DNA of 15,936 bases from CALAED01 sp937891035 (GTDB lineage: Bacteria > Actinomycetota > Actinomycetes > Streptosporangiales > Streptosporangiaceae), in NCBI GenBank assembly GCA_035642125.1, contig DASQSZ010000332.1, forward strand, positions 1-15,936, read 5' to 3'. This document shows positions 1 to 7,586 of the stretch, piece by piece. Each line of letters starts with the position of its first letter. Positions within the stretch are counted from its first letter, which is position 1. The position numbers and the translations under genes were made by a program. The notes beneath the pieces were generated by a model, which was not told where the DNA came from, made no database searches, and saw nothing but the letters and a program-made list of their open reading frames with translations.

Positions 1-1029
1 GCCCCCGGCGCGCCGCCCGCTCCCGATGCCGACGGCGCCGGCCACGGCGACCGCTCCGGCCGGGCCCGCCGGCGGCCGCCGGCCGACAACGTGGTCCTCG
101 TCACGCTCCTGGTGATCGTGGCGGTGGCGCTGCGTCCGGCGCTGACCGATCTGCTCGATCATCCGGCGGCGGCGAACTGGGCCACCGTCTTCGTCGCGAT
201 CACGATCCAGGCCATCCCCTTCCTCGTGCTCGGGGTGGCGGTGAGCGCGTCGATCGCGACGTTCGTACCGCCGGGCGCGATCGCCAGGATGCTCCCGCGG
301 CGGCGCGCGCTCGCCGTTCCGGCGGCCGCGGCGGCCGGGGCGGCGCTGCCCGGTTGCGAGTGCGGCTCCGTGCCGATCGCGGCCAGGCTGGTCGCCTCCG
401 GGGTGACCCCGGCCGCCGCGCTCGCCTTCCTGCTGTCCGCCCCTGGCATCAACCCGATCGTGCTGGCGGCCACCGCCGTCGCCTTCCCCGGCGAGCCCAT
501 GATGGTGCTCGCGCGGCTGCTGGCCGGCCTCGCGGCCGCGGTCGCCATGGGCCTGCTGTGGATCGCCCTCGGCCGCGACGATCTGCTCACCTCGGCCGTC
601 CGGTCCCGCCGACCGGTCGTACCGGGCCCGAGGCCGTCCGTCTTCTTCGCGACAGCCCAGCACGACTTCTTGCAGGCGGGCGGCTTCCTCGTCATCGGCG
701 CGGCCGCGGCCGCCACCATGCAGACGCTGCTGCCGCGCCGGCTGGTTGAGTCCATCGCGGACTCCGGCCCGCTGTCGGTGCTGGTCCTCGCGTTGCTCGC
801 CGTCGTCCTCGCGCTCTGCTCGGAGGCTGACGCGTTCGTGGCCGCCGGGCTCAAGGAGTTCTCGCTGACCGCTCGGCTCGCCTTCCTCGTGGTGGGGCCG
901 ATGGTCGACCTGAAGCTCTTCGCCCTTCAGGCCGGCACGTTCGGCTCCCGGTTCGCCTGGCGGTTCTCGCTCGCCACGTTCGTGGTCGCGGTCGCGGCCG
1001 CCTCCATCACCGGCTGGTGGTTGCTGTGA
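1..1029 (+). CDS. DUF318/COG0701-type permease, 5' end outside window
   Basis: Multi-spanning membrane protein of the DUF318 predicted-permease family (YcgR/YraQ-like). The substrate is not established; metal or small-ion transport is often proposed. Numbering from the first in-window start (GTG at 91), the family motif PGCECGSVP lies at about residues 87-95 and is followed by a hydrophobic SAPGINPIVL stretch. The second-half motif CSEADAFVAAGL is near residue 243. About eight hydrophobic segments are visible. The frame stays open to base 1 and encodes a Pro/Gly/Asp/Arg-rich stretch, and no ribosome binding site precedes GTG 91. I therefore infer that the real start lies upstream and the gene is partial here. 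It is followed 7 bp later by its usual partner gene, so the two almost certainly form an operon. Confidence 0.85.
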   Translation, partial: APGAPPAPDADGAGHGDRSGRARRRPPADNVVLVTLLVIVAVALRPALTDLLDHPAAANWATVFVAITIQAIPFLVLGVAVSASIATFVPPGAIARMLPRRRALAVPAAAAAGAALPGCECGSVPIAARLVASGVTPAAALAFLLSAPGINPIVLAATAVAFPGEPMMVLARLLAGLAAAVAMGLLWIALGRDDLLTSAVRSRRPVVPGPRPSVFFATAQHDFLQAGGFLVIGAAAAATMQTLLPRRLVESIADSGPLSVLVLALLAVVLALCSEADAFVAAGLKEFSLTARLAFLVVGPMVDLKLFALQAGTFGSRFAWRFSLATFVVAVAAASITGWWLL

Positions 1030-1036
1030 GCGAGCG

Positions 1037-1729
1037 ATGAGCGAAGACGCCCGCGCCACGACCGTGCTGCTCGTCGGGGCCCTGCTCGTGCGGTTGTCGC
1101 TCACTCACGCGCACGCCAGGTACGTACGGGTCGGCATGGGCTGGTGGCTGCTGATCGCCGGCATCCTGCTCGTGGTGCTCGGCCTCGCCGGAGTCATCCG
1201 CGCCCTCGCGGCGCGCCGCCCCGCACCCGATCCGCACGGCGACCACGAGCACGGGGACCGTGTCGGCTGGCTGCTGCTGGCCCCCGTGCTCGCGCTGCTG
1301 CTCGTCACGCCGCCGGCGCTCGGCAGCTACGGCGTCGACAGGAACGCCACCGTCGAGGTCACCTCGGGCGGAAAGACGTTCGACGCGCTGCCGGCGGGCC
1401 GCACCGTGCCGATGTCGCTGCGCGAGTTCGACGAACGCGCGGCCGATCATGGCGGCGCCAGCATGGGCACGACGCCGGTCCGGCTGACCGGCTTCGTGGC
1501 CCGCCCGAACGACGGCACCGGCTTCCGCATCGCCCGCTATCAGATCGCCTGCTGCGCCGCTGACGCCATCCCGGCGGTCGCCCGGGTCACCGGCGCGATC
1601 GGCGCTCCCCCCGCCCGCGACCGCTGGGTGACGGTCACCGGCGTCTTCAACGGCTCGCCCGGTGGCGTCCCCGAACTTCGAGCCTCCAGCATCACCGAAA
1701 TCCCCGCCCCACCCGACCCCTACGAATAG
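1037..1729 (+). CDS. TIGR03943-family putative permease subunit (YcgQ-like)
   Basis: 230-residue membrane protein matching the TIGR03943/DUF1980 (YcgQ) family, the standard partner of DUF318 permeases. Hydrophobic segments lie at about residues 8-20, 36-58 and 76-94. A His/Asp-rich loop (HGDHEHGD, about 67-74) could bind metal. The C-terminal extracytoplasmic domain carries the family hallmark ACCAADA at about 171-177, inside a beta-rich region that ends with GVFNG. The ATG at 1037 is 7 bp after the upstream stop, which implies translational coupling. Known of the family: the pair occurs together and in some bacteria is linked to zinc homeostasis. A metal role here is inference, since no Zur-like site is visible in the window. 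The stop codon lies inside a short tandem repeat. Confidence 0.85.
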   Translation: MSEDARATTVLLVGALLVRLSLTHAHARYVRVGMGWWLLIAGILLVVLGLAGVIRALAARRPAPDPHGDHEHGDRVGWLLLAPVLALLLVTPPALGSYGVDRNATVEVTSGGKTFDALPAGRTVPMSLREFDERAADHGGASMGTTPVRLTGFVARPNDGTGFRIARYQIACCAADAIPAVARVTGAIGAPPARDRWVTVTGVFNGSPGGVPELRASSITEIPAPPDPYE

Positions 1730-1769
1730 CCCGCCGCTAGCCGCCTCTAGCCCGCCTTTAGCCCGCCGC
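1727..1769. repeat. Four tandem TAG-led 10-11 bp units at the gene end
   Basis: Four consecutive units of the form TAGCCCGCCnn (11, 10, 11 and 11 bp) begin at the stop codon of the YcgQ-like gene and run into the convergent intergenic gap. The unit lengths put TAG stops in all three frames. No hairpin or T-run is present in this short stretch, so it is not an obvious intrinsic terminator. Confidence 0.7.
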
Positions 1770-1817
1770 GAGACCCCGCCCCCGCCGCACGGAAGAGGGT
1801 CGGCGCAGGCAGGGCGA

Positions 1818-2840
1818 TCAAGGGAGGCGGAGTTCGGCGAAGAGGGCGCGGTGGTCGCTGCCCCGCAGGTCGTAGATGTCCACCCTCCGCACCGCCGCCC
1901 GCTTGTCGGCAAGGATGTGGTCGAGGGTGAGCGGCGGACCGTACTTCGAGACCCCCCAGGTCAGGCCGAGGCCCTCGCCGGCTCGGTCGGCCGCGTCGGC
2001 GTACCCGCGGGCCAGCACGCCGCGCAGCCGCGCGTGGTCGAGGGTGGCGTTGAAATCGCCGATGAGGATGCGGGTCGGGCCGGCGGCGGTGGCGGCCGGC
2101 AGCGCGCCGAGGTCGTGCCGCCACGCGCGGATGTTGGCCCGCGAGGTCGGCGGTGGTGGATGGACGGCGGTGAGCGCCACCTCGCGGCCGCCCGGCAGCG
2201 TGAGCTCGGCCTGCGGCGTCGCCATCGCCGTGCCGGGAACCGGCGCGCTCCGTCGCAGCGGGTGGCGGGCGTACAGACCGGTGCCGGCGGCGCCCCAGCG
2301 CGGATCGAGCACGTGGTGGGGTAGCTCGGCGGCGAGACCGGCCGCCGCCAAAGCCTCGATCCCGTTCTGGTTGAGCTCTTGGACGCTGAGCACGTCGACG
2401 TGGCCGCGGCGGACGAGATCGACGACATGATTCGGGTCGGCGCGGCTGAAGAAGAGGTTGGCGGTCATCACCCGCAGCGTCGGCCCGGTCGCCGCGGGCT
2501 CGCCGGATCCGACGGCGCGCGGCAGCACGACGGCCGCGAAGGCGGCCGCGACCACGACGCCCGCGATCAGCGCGCGCGGCCTGCGTAGCACGGCGGCGCA
2601 CAGCAGCGGGATCGCGACGGTGGCCGCGGCGTACGGGGTGACGGACAGCACCGGGATCGCCGGGAACTCCACGATGGCGAGCCGGTCCACGCCGGTCAGC
2701 CGGCCGGCCGCCCAGGCACCCCACACCCCGACCAGCGTCCACGCGAGCACCGTGCGCCACCTGCCGGGAAACGGCAGTGCCCGCGGCGGCCCGGGTGGGC
2801 TGCCGTCCGTCCTGTCGTTCAGGTCCGTCGGCTTGGTCAT
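1818..2840 (-). CDS. Membrane-anchored endonuclease/exonuclease/phosphatase family protein
   Basis: 340-residue protein (ATG at 2840) with three N-terminal hydrophobic segments (about 29-48, 58-85, 90-110) and a C-terminal EEP (DNase I-like) domain. Catalytic signatures are all present: TANLF (N128), QELN (E155), H227, GDFNAT (D262, N264), LDH (D307, H308) and SDH (D329, H330). The active site is therefore predicted to be intact and anchored to the membrane, probably on the outer face. The substrate is unknown; members of this fold cleave nucleic acids, phospholipids or phosphoinositides. It is the third gene of the ABC exporter operon. An alternative GTG start at 2900 sits only 10 bp after the permease stop but has its AGGGA directly against the codon. 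The ATG start lacks a strong ribosome binding site too, so the start is uncertain. Confidence 0.85.
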   Translation of the reverse strand: MTKPTDLNDRTDGSPPGPPRALPFPGRWRTVLAWTLVGVWGAWAAGRLTGVDRLAIVEFPAIPVLSVTPYAAATVAIPLLCAAVLRRPRALIAGVVVAAAFAAVVLPRAVGSGEPAATGPTLRVMTANLFFSRADPNHVVDLVRRGHVDVLSVQELNQNGIEALAAAGLAAELPHHVLDPRWGAAGTGLYARHPLRRSAPVPGTAMATPQAELTLPGGREVALTAVHPPPPTSRANIRAWRHDLGALPAATAAGPTRILIGDFNATLDHARLRGVLARGYADAADRAGEGLGLTWGVSKYGPPLTLDHILADKRAAVRRVDIYDLRGSDHRALFAELRLP

Positions 2841-2910
2841 CGCACCCGCCCGTCGTCGCTCCGTCGCTCTGGACGCCTCGTCGGGCGCCGATATCGCCAC
2901 TCCCTGGATA

Positions 2911-3681
2911 TCAGGCGGAACGTTGGTAGGTGCGGAAGGCGGCCAGGGCGGCCCACGTCAGGAGCGCGGCGAAGCCGAGCAGGGCCAGCATGCGGGTGCC
3001 GATCAGGCCCCAGTCGGGGTCGGCGCCGAGCGCGGTACGGCCGACCTCGATGGCCCAGTTGACCGGGTTGAACCCGGCGATCGTGGCCACCCAGCCGGGG
3101 ACCAGGTTGGCCGGCATCAGGGCGGTGGAAAGAAAGGTCAGCGGCAACGCCGTGAACTGAACGAACCCGATGAGCGACTCCTCTTGCCTGACGAGCAGCG
3201 CGATCGCGTTGGACATGGCGGCCAGAGCCGAGCACAGCAGCACCACGGCCGCCAGGAAGACGACGATGCCGACGGGCCCGGAGTAGCGCGCGCCGAGCAC
3301 CCAGCCGACCGCCAGGATGATCAGGGACTGGATGACGGTGACCACCGCCTGGTAGCCGAGCGGGCCGGCGATGAGCGCGATCCGCCGTGCCGGGGTGACC
3401 AGGAAGCGGTCGAGCGTGCCCCGTTGCATGTCGTTGAGGATCGCCACCCCGTTCCAGCCGCCGGCGAAGAAGCCGGTCATCACGACGATGCCGGGGGCCA
3501 GATAGTCGACGTAGGAGGGGGCTTGGAAGCCGGGGATGTCGACGACCCTTTTGAACAGCGCGCCGAACAGCAGCAGCCAGATGAACGGCTGGATCAACGT
3601 GATCGCCACGTAGACCGGTTGGCGCAGCAGTCCCCTGATCTGCCGCACGGTGTGGTAGGCGGAATGGGCGATGACGGTCAT
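2911..3681 (-). CDS. ABC-2 type (DrrB-like) transporter permease
   Basis: 256-residue integral membrane permease of the ABC-2 family, most like DrrB-type export permeases. Six hydrophobic segments are visible at about 23-43, 61-81, 104-129, 137-163, 170-190 and 228-249. The cytoplasmic motif ILNDMQRGTLDRFLVTP (about 81-97) between the second and third segments is characteristic of the family and contacts the ATPase. The ATG overlaps the ATPase stop in an ATGA (3678-3681), so translation is coupled. With the ATPase it should form a 2+2 exporter for a hydrophobic compound such as a drug, lipid or secondary metabolite. The substrate cannot be read from the sequence, and no biosynthetic genes are adjacent. 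Confidence 0.92.
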   Translation of the reverse strand: MTVIAHSAYHTVRQIRGLLRQPVYVAITLIQPFIWLLLFGALFKRVVDIPGFQAPSYVDYLAPGIVVMTGFFAGGWNGVAILNDMQRGTLDRFLVTPARRIALIAGPLGYQAVVTVIQSLIILAVGWVLGARYSGPVGIVVFLAAVVLLCSALAAMSNAIALLVRQEESLIGFVQFTALPLTFLSTALMPANLVPGWVATIAGFNPVNWAIEVGRTALGADPDWGLIGTRMLALLGFAALLTWAALAAFRTYQRSA

Positions 3682-4751
3682 GACCCGCCTCCCGCGGCGG
3701 CCTGCGCGCCCTGCGCGTCGGCGTCGTGGAACGATCGTCCGGTGTGCCGCAGGTAGACGTCGTCGAGCGACGGCCTGGACACCATGACCGAGGAGACCCG
3801 CACCCCTCGGTCCTCGAGCGCGGCGAGCATGATCGGCACCGCGGCCGCTCCGTCGGCGGCGCGCGCCCGCAGGCTTCGTTCGCCGAGCACCACCTCGCCG
3901 ATCCCGTCGAGGTCGGCGAGCGCCTTGCGCACCTCGCCGTCTCCCGGCGGCTCGGCCAGTTCGATCTGTACGGAGTCGCCGCGCAGCCGGCCCTTGAGTT
4001 CGTCCGACGTGCCCTCGACGACGATCCGGCCCTGGTCGACGATGGCGACGCGGTCGGCGAGCCGGTCGGCCTCTTCCAGGTAGTGGGTGGTGAGCAGGAT
4101 CGTGACCCCGTCGTCACGCAGCCCAGAGATCTCCTCCCACATCTCCGCCCGCACCTCCGGATCGAGGCCGGTGGTGGGCTCGTCGAGGAAGAGCACTCGC
4201 GGCCGGTGCACCAGACCCATCGCGATGTCAAGGCGCCGGTGCATGCCGCCGGAGTAACCCCGGACGACCCGGTTCGCCGCGTCCCACAGGCCGAACCGCC
4301 GCAGCAGGCCGTCTACGCGTTCTTTGAGTTCGGCGCCGCGCATGCCATACATCCGGCCCTGGAGGACGAGGTTCTCGCGGCCGGTATCGGCCAGCCCCGC
4401 GCTGTTTCGCTGTCCGACGACGCCGATGGCGCGGCGGACGGCGTCCGGCTCGCGGCGCACGTCGTGCCCCGCGACCAGGGCGTTCCCCGAGTCCGCCCGG
4501 GTCAGCGTGGTGAGGATCTTCACCGTGGTCGACTTGCCGGCCCCGTTCGGCCCGAGCAGCGCGAAAAGCGTGCCGGGCGGGACGGTAAAACTGAGTCCGT
4601 CGAGGGCGCGTATCTGCTTGGAATAGGTCTTGACGAGGTCGCGCGCCGCGATGGCCGCACCGGCGTCTCTACCGGACCCAGCGGATCCAGCGGAGTCGCC
4701 GTCGGTCGGTTCGGGGAGCGCGTCAGGCAAGGAGTTCACGAATGCCCCCAT
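3678..4751 (-). CDS. DrrA-family ABC transporter ATP-binding protein
   Basis: ATPase subunit of the exporter. From ATG 4751 (357 residues), an N-terminal Pro/Asp/Gly-rich tail of about 30 residues precedes the nucleotide-binding domain. Walker A is GPNGAGKST (67-75), Q-loop Gln is 114 (VVGQRNSAGL), the signature is YSGGMHRRLDIA (166-177), Walker B is RVLFLDE (185-191, catalytic E191) and the H-loop His is 223 (LLTTHYLEEAD). The C-terminal DrrA-type domain ends near RPSLDDVYLRHTGR. All catalytic residues are intact. A longer frame starting at 4799 exists, but the promoter TTGACG-N16-TATCGT (4806-4779) lies across that region, so 4751 is the better start. It is the first gene of the operon ATPase-permease-EEP protein. 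Confidence 0.92.
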   Translation of the reverse strand: MGAFVNSLPDALPEPTDGDSAGSAGSGRDAGAAIAARDLVKTYSKQIRALDGLSFTVPPGTLFALLGPNGAGKSTTVKILTTLTRADSGNALVAGHDVRREPDAVRRAIGVVGQRNSAGLADTGRENLVLQGRMYGMRGAELKERVDGLLRRFGLWDAANRVVRGYSGGMHRRLDIAMGLVHRPRVLFLDEPTTGLDPEVRAEMWEEISGLRDDGVTILLTTHYLEEADRLADRVAIVDQGRIVVEGTSDELKGRLRGDSVQIELAEPPGDGEVRKALADLDGIGEVVLGERSLRARAADGAAAVPIMLAALEDRGVRVSSVMVSRPSLDDVYLRHTGRSFHDADAQGAQAAAGGGS

Positions 4752-4759
4752 TCGCGATA

Positions 4760-4806
4760 TATCGTCTCTATCCCCGAGACGATACCGTTTCGCGAGCACG
4801 CGTCAA
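4760..4806 (-). promoter_or_regulatory. Promoter with overlapping 9+9 bp operator for the ABC operon
   Basis: On the minus strand a -35 TTGACG (4806-4801) is followed after 16 bp by -10 TATCGT (4784-4779), which fits the actinobacterial TAnnnT form. A perfect inverted repeat, TATCGTCTC-N7-GAGACGATA (4760-4784), begins exactly at the -10 and covers the expected transcription start. This is a typical TetR/MarR-type repressor arrangement. A second small palindrome, CGATATATCG (4755-4764), adjoins the ATG. The regulator is not encoded in the window. Confidence 0.65.
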
Positions 4807-4860
4807 GATGTATCGCGTGACACCCGTGACTCCGTGTCGTAGGGATCTGCCGACACAGAG
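4797..4860. promoter_or_regulatory. Two further inverted repeats with 11-nt spacers in the divergent promoter region
   Basis: CACGCG-N11-CGCGTG (4797-4819) overlaps the -35 of the minus-strand promoter. CTCCGTGTCG-N11-CGACACAGAG (4830-4860) has 10-bp arms with one mismatch. Both have the same 11-nt spacer but different arm sequences. They could be additional operator sites or chance, and no factor can be named. Confidence 0.3.
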
Positions 4861-4935
4861 CGAAAGCACCATGCCCGGTCTGCGAAAACCAAGACACAGG
4901 CCGTTGACCAGGGGCATCATCCGTTTTGATCGTCT

Positions 4936-4964
4936 TTGTCGCAAGTGAGTAGGGCGGCTACAGT
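4936..4964 (+). promoter_or_regulatory. Housekeeping-type promoter for the VWA gene
   Basis: TTGTCG (4936-4941), a 17-bp spacer and TACAGT (4959-4964) in the context GGCTACAGTG match the vegetative actinobacterial promoter form. Transcription would start near 4971, about 38 nt before the GTG at 5009. AGGA (5001-5004) is the ribosome binding site. Confidence 0.55.
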
Positions 4965-5008
4965 GCCGCAGACACCTTTGAAGTGGCCGATGGCGAGACG
5001 AGGAAGCC

Positions 5009-7453
5009 GTGAGCGGACGTCACAGCAACGAGAATCCACCCGGTGAGGGTGGTGACCACGCCGCCGAGCGGCCCGAGCCGCTCAAGGATGACGCCCAGGA
5101 CTGGTTCACTCCTCGGAGGAACGCTACTCCTCCCGCTGACTCCTATGACGCCTCCTCCTATGACGCGCCGTCCTCGGCTGACGGCGACCCGTCGGATTGG
5201 TTCAGCCCGCGCTCGCCGCAGGACCCGCTGGACCCCGGGCAACCGCCCCGGAATCCGGCCGGCGGAGCCGGTCCCGGCGGGTCCGCCGGCGAGAGCAACC
5301 AAGGTGGCCTCCGTGGGCTAGGCGGGACCAGCGGGATCGGCGGGCCGCCGCCGGGCGGGTATCGCCCATCCGGCTTTACCGGCGCCTCCGATCCAGGGGG
5401 TTATCACCCGGGCTTCGCCGGCGCCTCCGACCCCGGCGGGTACCAGCACCGCGGGTTCACCGGTGCCTCCGACCCGGGCGGCTATTACCCCGGCGCCTAC
5501 CGTCCGTACGACCCATCCGGCGCGCGGGCCGGGTCGAGCCAGGCGGCGCACTCGCACGAGACGACCGACCCCTACCGCCACGACGCGGCCGGCGGTTCGG
5601 GCGGTTCGGGCCCCGGAGGATCCGGCGGGGGCGGCGGCGACTGGGACGACGAGTACGGTGGCGGGTTCAGCGGTGCGGGCGCGACCCGGCGCCGGGCCGC
5701 GCGCCGGCGCCGCAGCCTGAGCGCGCTCATCGGCCCGCTGGCCGGCGCCATCGGGCTGACGATCCTGCTCGGCGTGGGCGTCTACGCGCTGGCCGACAGC
5801 AGCGCGGGTTGCTCCGGCGGGGACGCGACCACTCTCAACGTGGCCGTCGCACCCGACATCGCGCCGGTGGTCAACGACGTCGTCAACAAGTTCAACGCCC
5901 AGCGGCGTTCGGCCGGCGGGCACTGCATCAAGGGCATCGTCAAGGCGGTGGAGCCGTCGAGTGTGGCGAACCTGCTGTCCGGGCAAAGCTCGGGAAACGG
6001 CGCGGTCCGGCCCGACGTGTGGATTCCGGATTCCACGCTGTGGCCGACCGTCGTCCAGTCATCGCCATCGGGCGCCGCCGCCGTCCAGCTGTCGCCCACA
6101 AGGCTCGCCGAGTCTCCCCTGGTGATGGCGATGCCGAGGTCGCTGGCCGGCAGGCTCAAGAGCCAGGGCACCATCGCCAACCCCTCCTGGGACAACCTGC
6201 TGTCGGCCGCCGGCGCCTTCGCGGGCGGCGCGGTGACCAAGAACCAGACGATCCCGGCCAACCAGGTCCGCATCCAGATCCTCGACCCGCTGCTCAACTC
6301 CTCCGGCATGGAGGCGCTGGTGCTGACGAGGCTGCTGCTGACCAACGACCCGCGCGCGGACACCATCTTCACCGCGATCGTACGGAGCGTACGGGACCAG
6401 ACCTCGCCCAACGTCAAGTCCCTGTTCGGCTCCTTCCAGCGGGACGGTGCCGGGCGGTATCCGATCCTGCTCACCTCCGAGCAGTCGGTGTGGAAGTACA
6501 ACAAGGGCCGGCCGGCCGACCCGGCCGTCGCGGTCTACCCGACCGAAGGCACCATGATCATGGAGTACCCGTTCGCCTTCACCACGAGGGACGGCCGGAA
6601 GCTCCAGGCCGCCAACGTGCTCGCGCAGGCCTTCAGCTCCGACGACGCCAAGGACGCCGTCCATGCGCTCGGCTTCCGTACGCCCGACGGCCAGGCCGGC
6701 AAGCAGCTCGGGCCGGACAGCGGAGTCAGCCCGCGCCGGCCGCGGTCGCTGCCCGCGCCCAGCTCGGCCGACGTCCAAACCGCGCTGGCGGCGTGGACCA
6801 AGCTCACACTGGGCACCCGCATGCTGACGTTGATCGACATCTCCGGCTCGATGGCCGAGAAGGTGCCGGGCCGCGACATCACCCGCATGCAGGGCATCTT
6901 GCGGGTGATTCAGGGCGGGCTGGCCCTCTATCCGGACGACACCGAGGTCGGCCAATGGCTGTTTTCCACCAACCTTGCCAATAACCGGGACTGGCAGGAG
7001 ACCATCCCGGTAGGGCCGCTGGGCGAACGGGTCGGCTCGTTCACCCGCCGCAAGCAGCTCCTCGCCTCCAACACCAGGATCCGGCCCAAGCCGAACGGCG
7101 ACACCGGCCTGAACGACTCGGTCCTCGCCGCGTACAAGAGGATGCGGGCGAGCTACGAGCCCGACAAGTACAACTTCGTGATCGTCTTCACCGACGGAAA
7201 GAACGACGACCCCGGCGGCGGGATCTCCGACAGGACGCTCCTCAACACTCTGCGGAAGCTCCACAACCCCGACAAGCCGGTGCAGGTCATCATGATCGGC
7301 TTCGGTGGCGGCGTCGACCGTGCGGCCATGGACCGCATCGCCACGGCCACCAACGGCGTGTCGTTCGTCGCGAGCAAGCCGGAGGATGTGGCGAAGTTCT
7401 TCCTCGAGGCGATCGCCCGGCGGGTGTGCGCCCCCGAGTGCCCGGGCGGGTGA
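5009..7453 (+). CDS. Single-pass membrane protein with solute-binding and VWA domains
   Basis: 814 residues. Residues 1-235 are predicted to be cytoplasmic, disordered and rich in Gly/Pro/Asp/Ser/Tyr. They carry two DWF(T/S)PR motifs (D31, D63), three GF(T/A)GASDPGGY repeats (from residue 122) and a basic RRRAARRRR patch. One membrane helix follows at about 240-262. Residues 270-590 resemble a periplasmic solute-binding domain (LNVAVAPDIAPVVNDVVNKF; a PTEGTMIMEYPF stretch). Residues 605-805 form a von Willebrand A domain with a complete metal site: D610-x-S612-x-S614, T699 and D729. Fusions of this kind are common in actinobacteria, but their ligand and partner are unknown. AGGA lies 4 nt before the GTG. 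A Cys follows the helix, but the long N-terminus argues against a lipoprotein. Downstream lie the two tethered sigma genes; a functional link is inference only. Confidence 0.88.
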   Translation: MSGRHSNENPPGEGGDHAAERPEPLKDDAQDWFTPRRNATPPADSYDASSYDAPSSADGDPSDWFSPRSPQDPLDPGQPPRNPAGGAGPGGSAGESNQGGLRGLGGTSGIGGPPPGGYRPSGFTGASDPGGYHPGFAGASDPGGYQHRGFTGASDPGGYYPGAYRPYDPSGARAGSSQAAHSHETTDPYRHDAAGGSGGSGPGGSGGGGGDWDDEYGGGFSGAGATRRRAARRRRSLSALIGPLAGAIGLTILLGVGVYALADSSAGCSGGDATTLNVAVAPDIAPVVNDVVNKFNAQRRSAGGHCIKGIVKAVEPSSVANLLSGQSSGNGAVRPDVWIPDSTLWPTVVQSSPSGAAAVQLSPTRLAESPLVMAMPRSLAGRLKSQGTIANPSWDNLLSAAGAFAGGAVTKNQTIPANQVRIQILDPLLNSSGMEALVLTRLLLTNDPRADTIFTAIVRSVRDQTSPNVKSLFGSFQRDGAGRYPILLTSEQSVWKYNKGRPADPAVAVYPTEGTMIMEYPFAFTTRDGRKLQAANVLAQAFSSDDAKDAVHALGFRTPDGQAGKQLGPDSGVSPRRPRSLPAPSSADVQTALAAWTKLTLGTRMLTLIDISGSMAEKVPGRDITRMQGILRVIQGGLALYPDDTEVGQWLFSTNLANNRDWQETIPVGPLGERVGSFTRRKQLLASNTRIRPKPNGDTGLNDSVLAAYKRMRASYEPDKYNFVIVFTDGKNDDPGGGISDRTLLNTLRKLHNPDKPVQVIMIGFGGGVDRAAMDRIATATNGVSFVASKPEDVAKFFLEAIARRVCAPECPGG
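5372..5485 (+). repeat. Three in-frame copies of an 11-residue GF(T/A)GASDPGGY repeat
   Basis: Copies at 5372-5404, 5411-5443 and 5453-5485 each encode GF(T/A)GASDPGGY. They are separated by 2 and 3 codons, and the third copy is followed by YPGAYRPYDPSG. The DNA copies differ at third positions, so the peptide rather than the DNA appears to be conserved. Confidence 0.85.
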
Positions 7454-7514
7454 CCTCGGCCGTTGTGCGGCACAGACTCAGGCCAGAACTTTTCAGGATT
7501 TCATCGCATGATCG

Positions 7515-7542
7515 TGTCAACCAGGTCCGCCGGCGAGCCGTC
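7515..7542 (+). promoter_or_regulatory. ECF-type promoter TGTCAACC-N16-CGTC of the first sigma gene
   Basis: TGTCAACC at 7515-7522, 16 bases, then CGTC at 7539-7542. The AAC -35 core and CGTC -10 are hallmarks of ECF sigma promoters. The paralogue downstream has the same element with identical spacing, and the flanking bases agree over GATCnTGTnAACCA (7510-7523). Transcription would start near 7550, about 60 nt upstream of the GTG at 7611. Confidence 0.65.
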
Positions 7543-7551
7543 TGTTATATC

Positions 7552-7586
7552 GGAGGCCCGACGGGGAGCGGGGCCGTCGGGCCTCC
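7552..7586 (+). other. 13-bp perfect hairpin: leader structure or terminator
   Basis: GGAGGCCCGACGG (7552-7564) pairs perfectly with CCGTCGGGCCTCC (7574-7586) around a 9-nt loop. No T-run follows. It lies 99 nt after the VWA stop and could end that transcript. It also begins almost exactly at the predicted start of the ECF-driven transcript and ends 24 nt before the sigma start codon, so it could instead be a 5' leader stem. The sequence alone does not decide. Confidence 0.6.

Noticed and set aside
2458..4820. Long plus-strand open frames opposite the ABC operon
   Set aside because: They are Asp/Gly/Arg/His-rich without domains and lie antisense to three genes with complete catalytic motifs; such frames are expected in GC-rich DNA.
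4904..4932. TTGACC as -35 of the VWA gene promoter
   Set aside because: No TAnnnT element lies 16-18 bp downstream; TTGTCG-N17-TACAGT at 4936-4964 is better.
6059..7264. Long minus-strand frame opposite the VWA gene
   Set aside because: Low-complexity composition, no motif, and the plus strand has an intact VWA domain.
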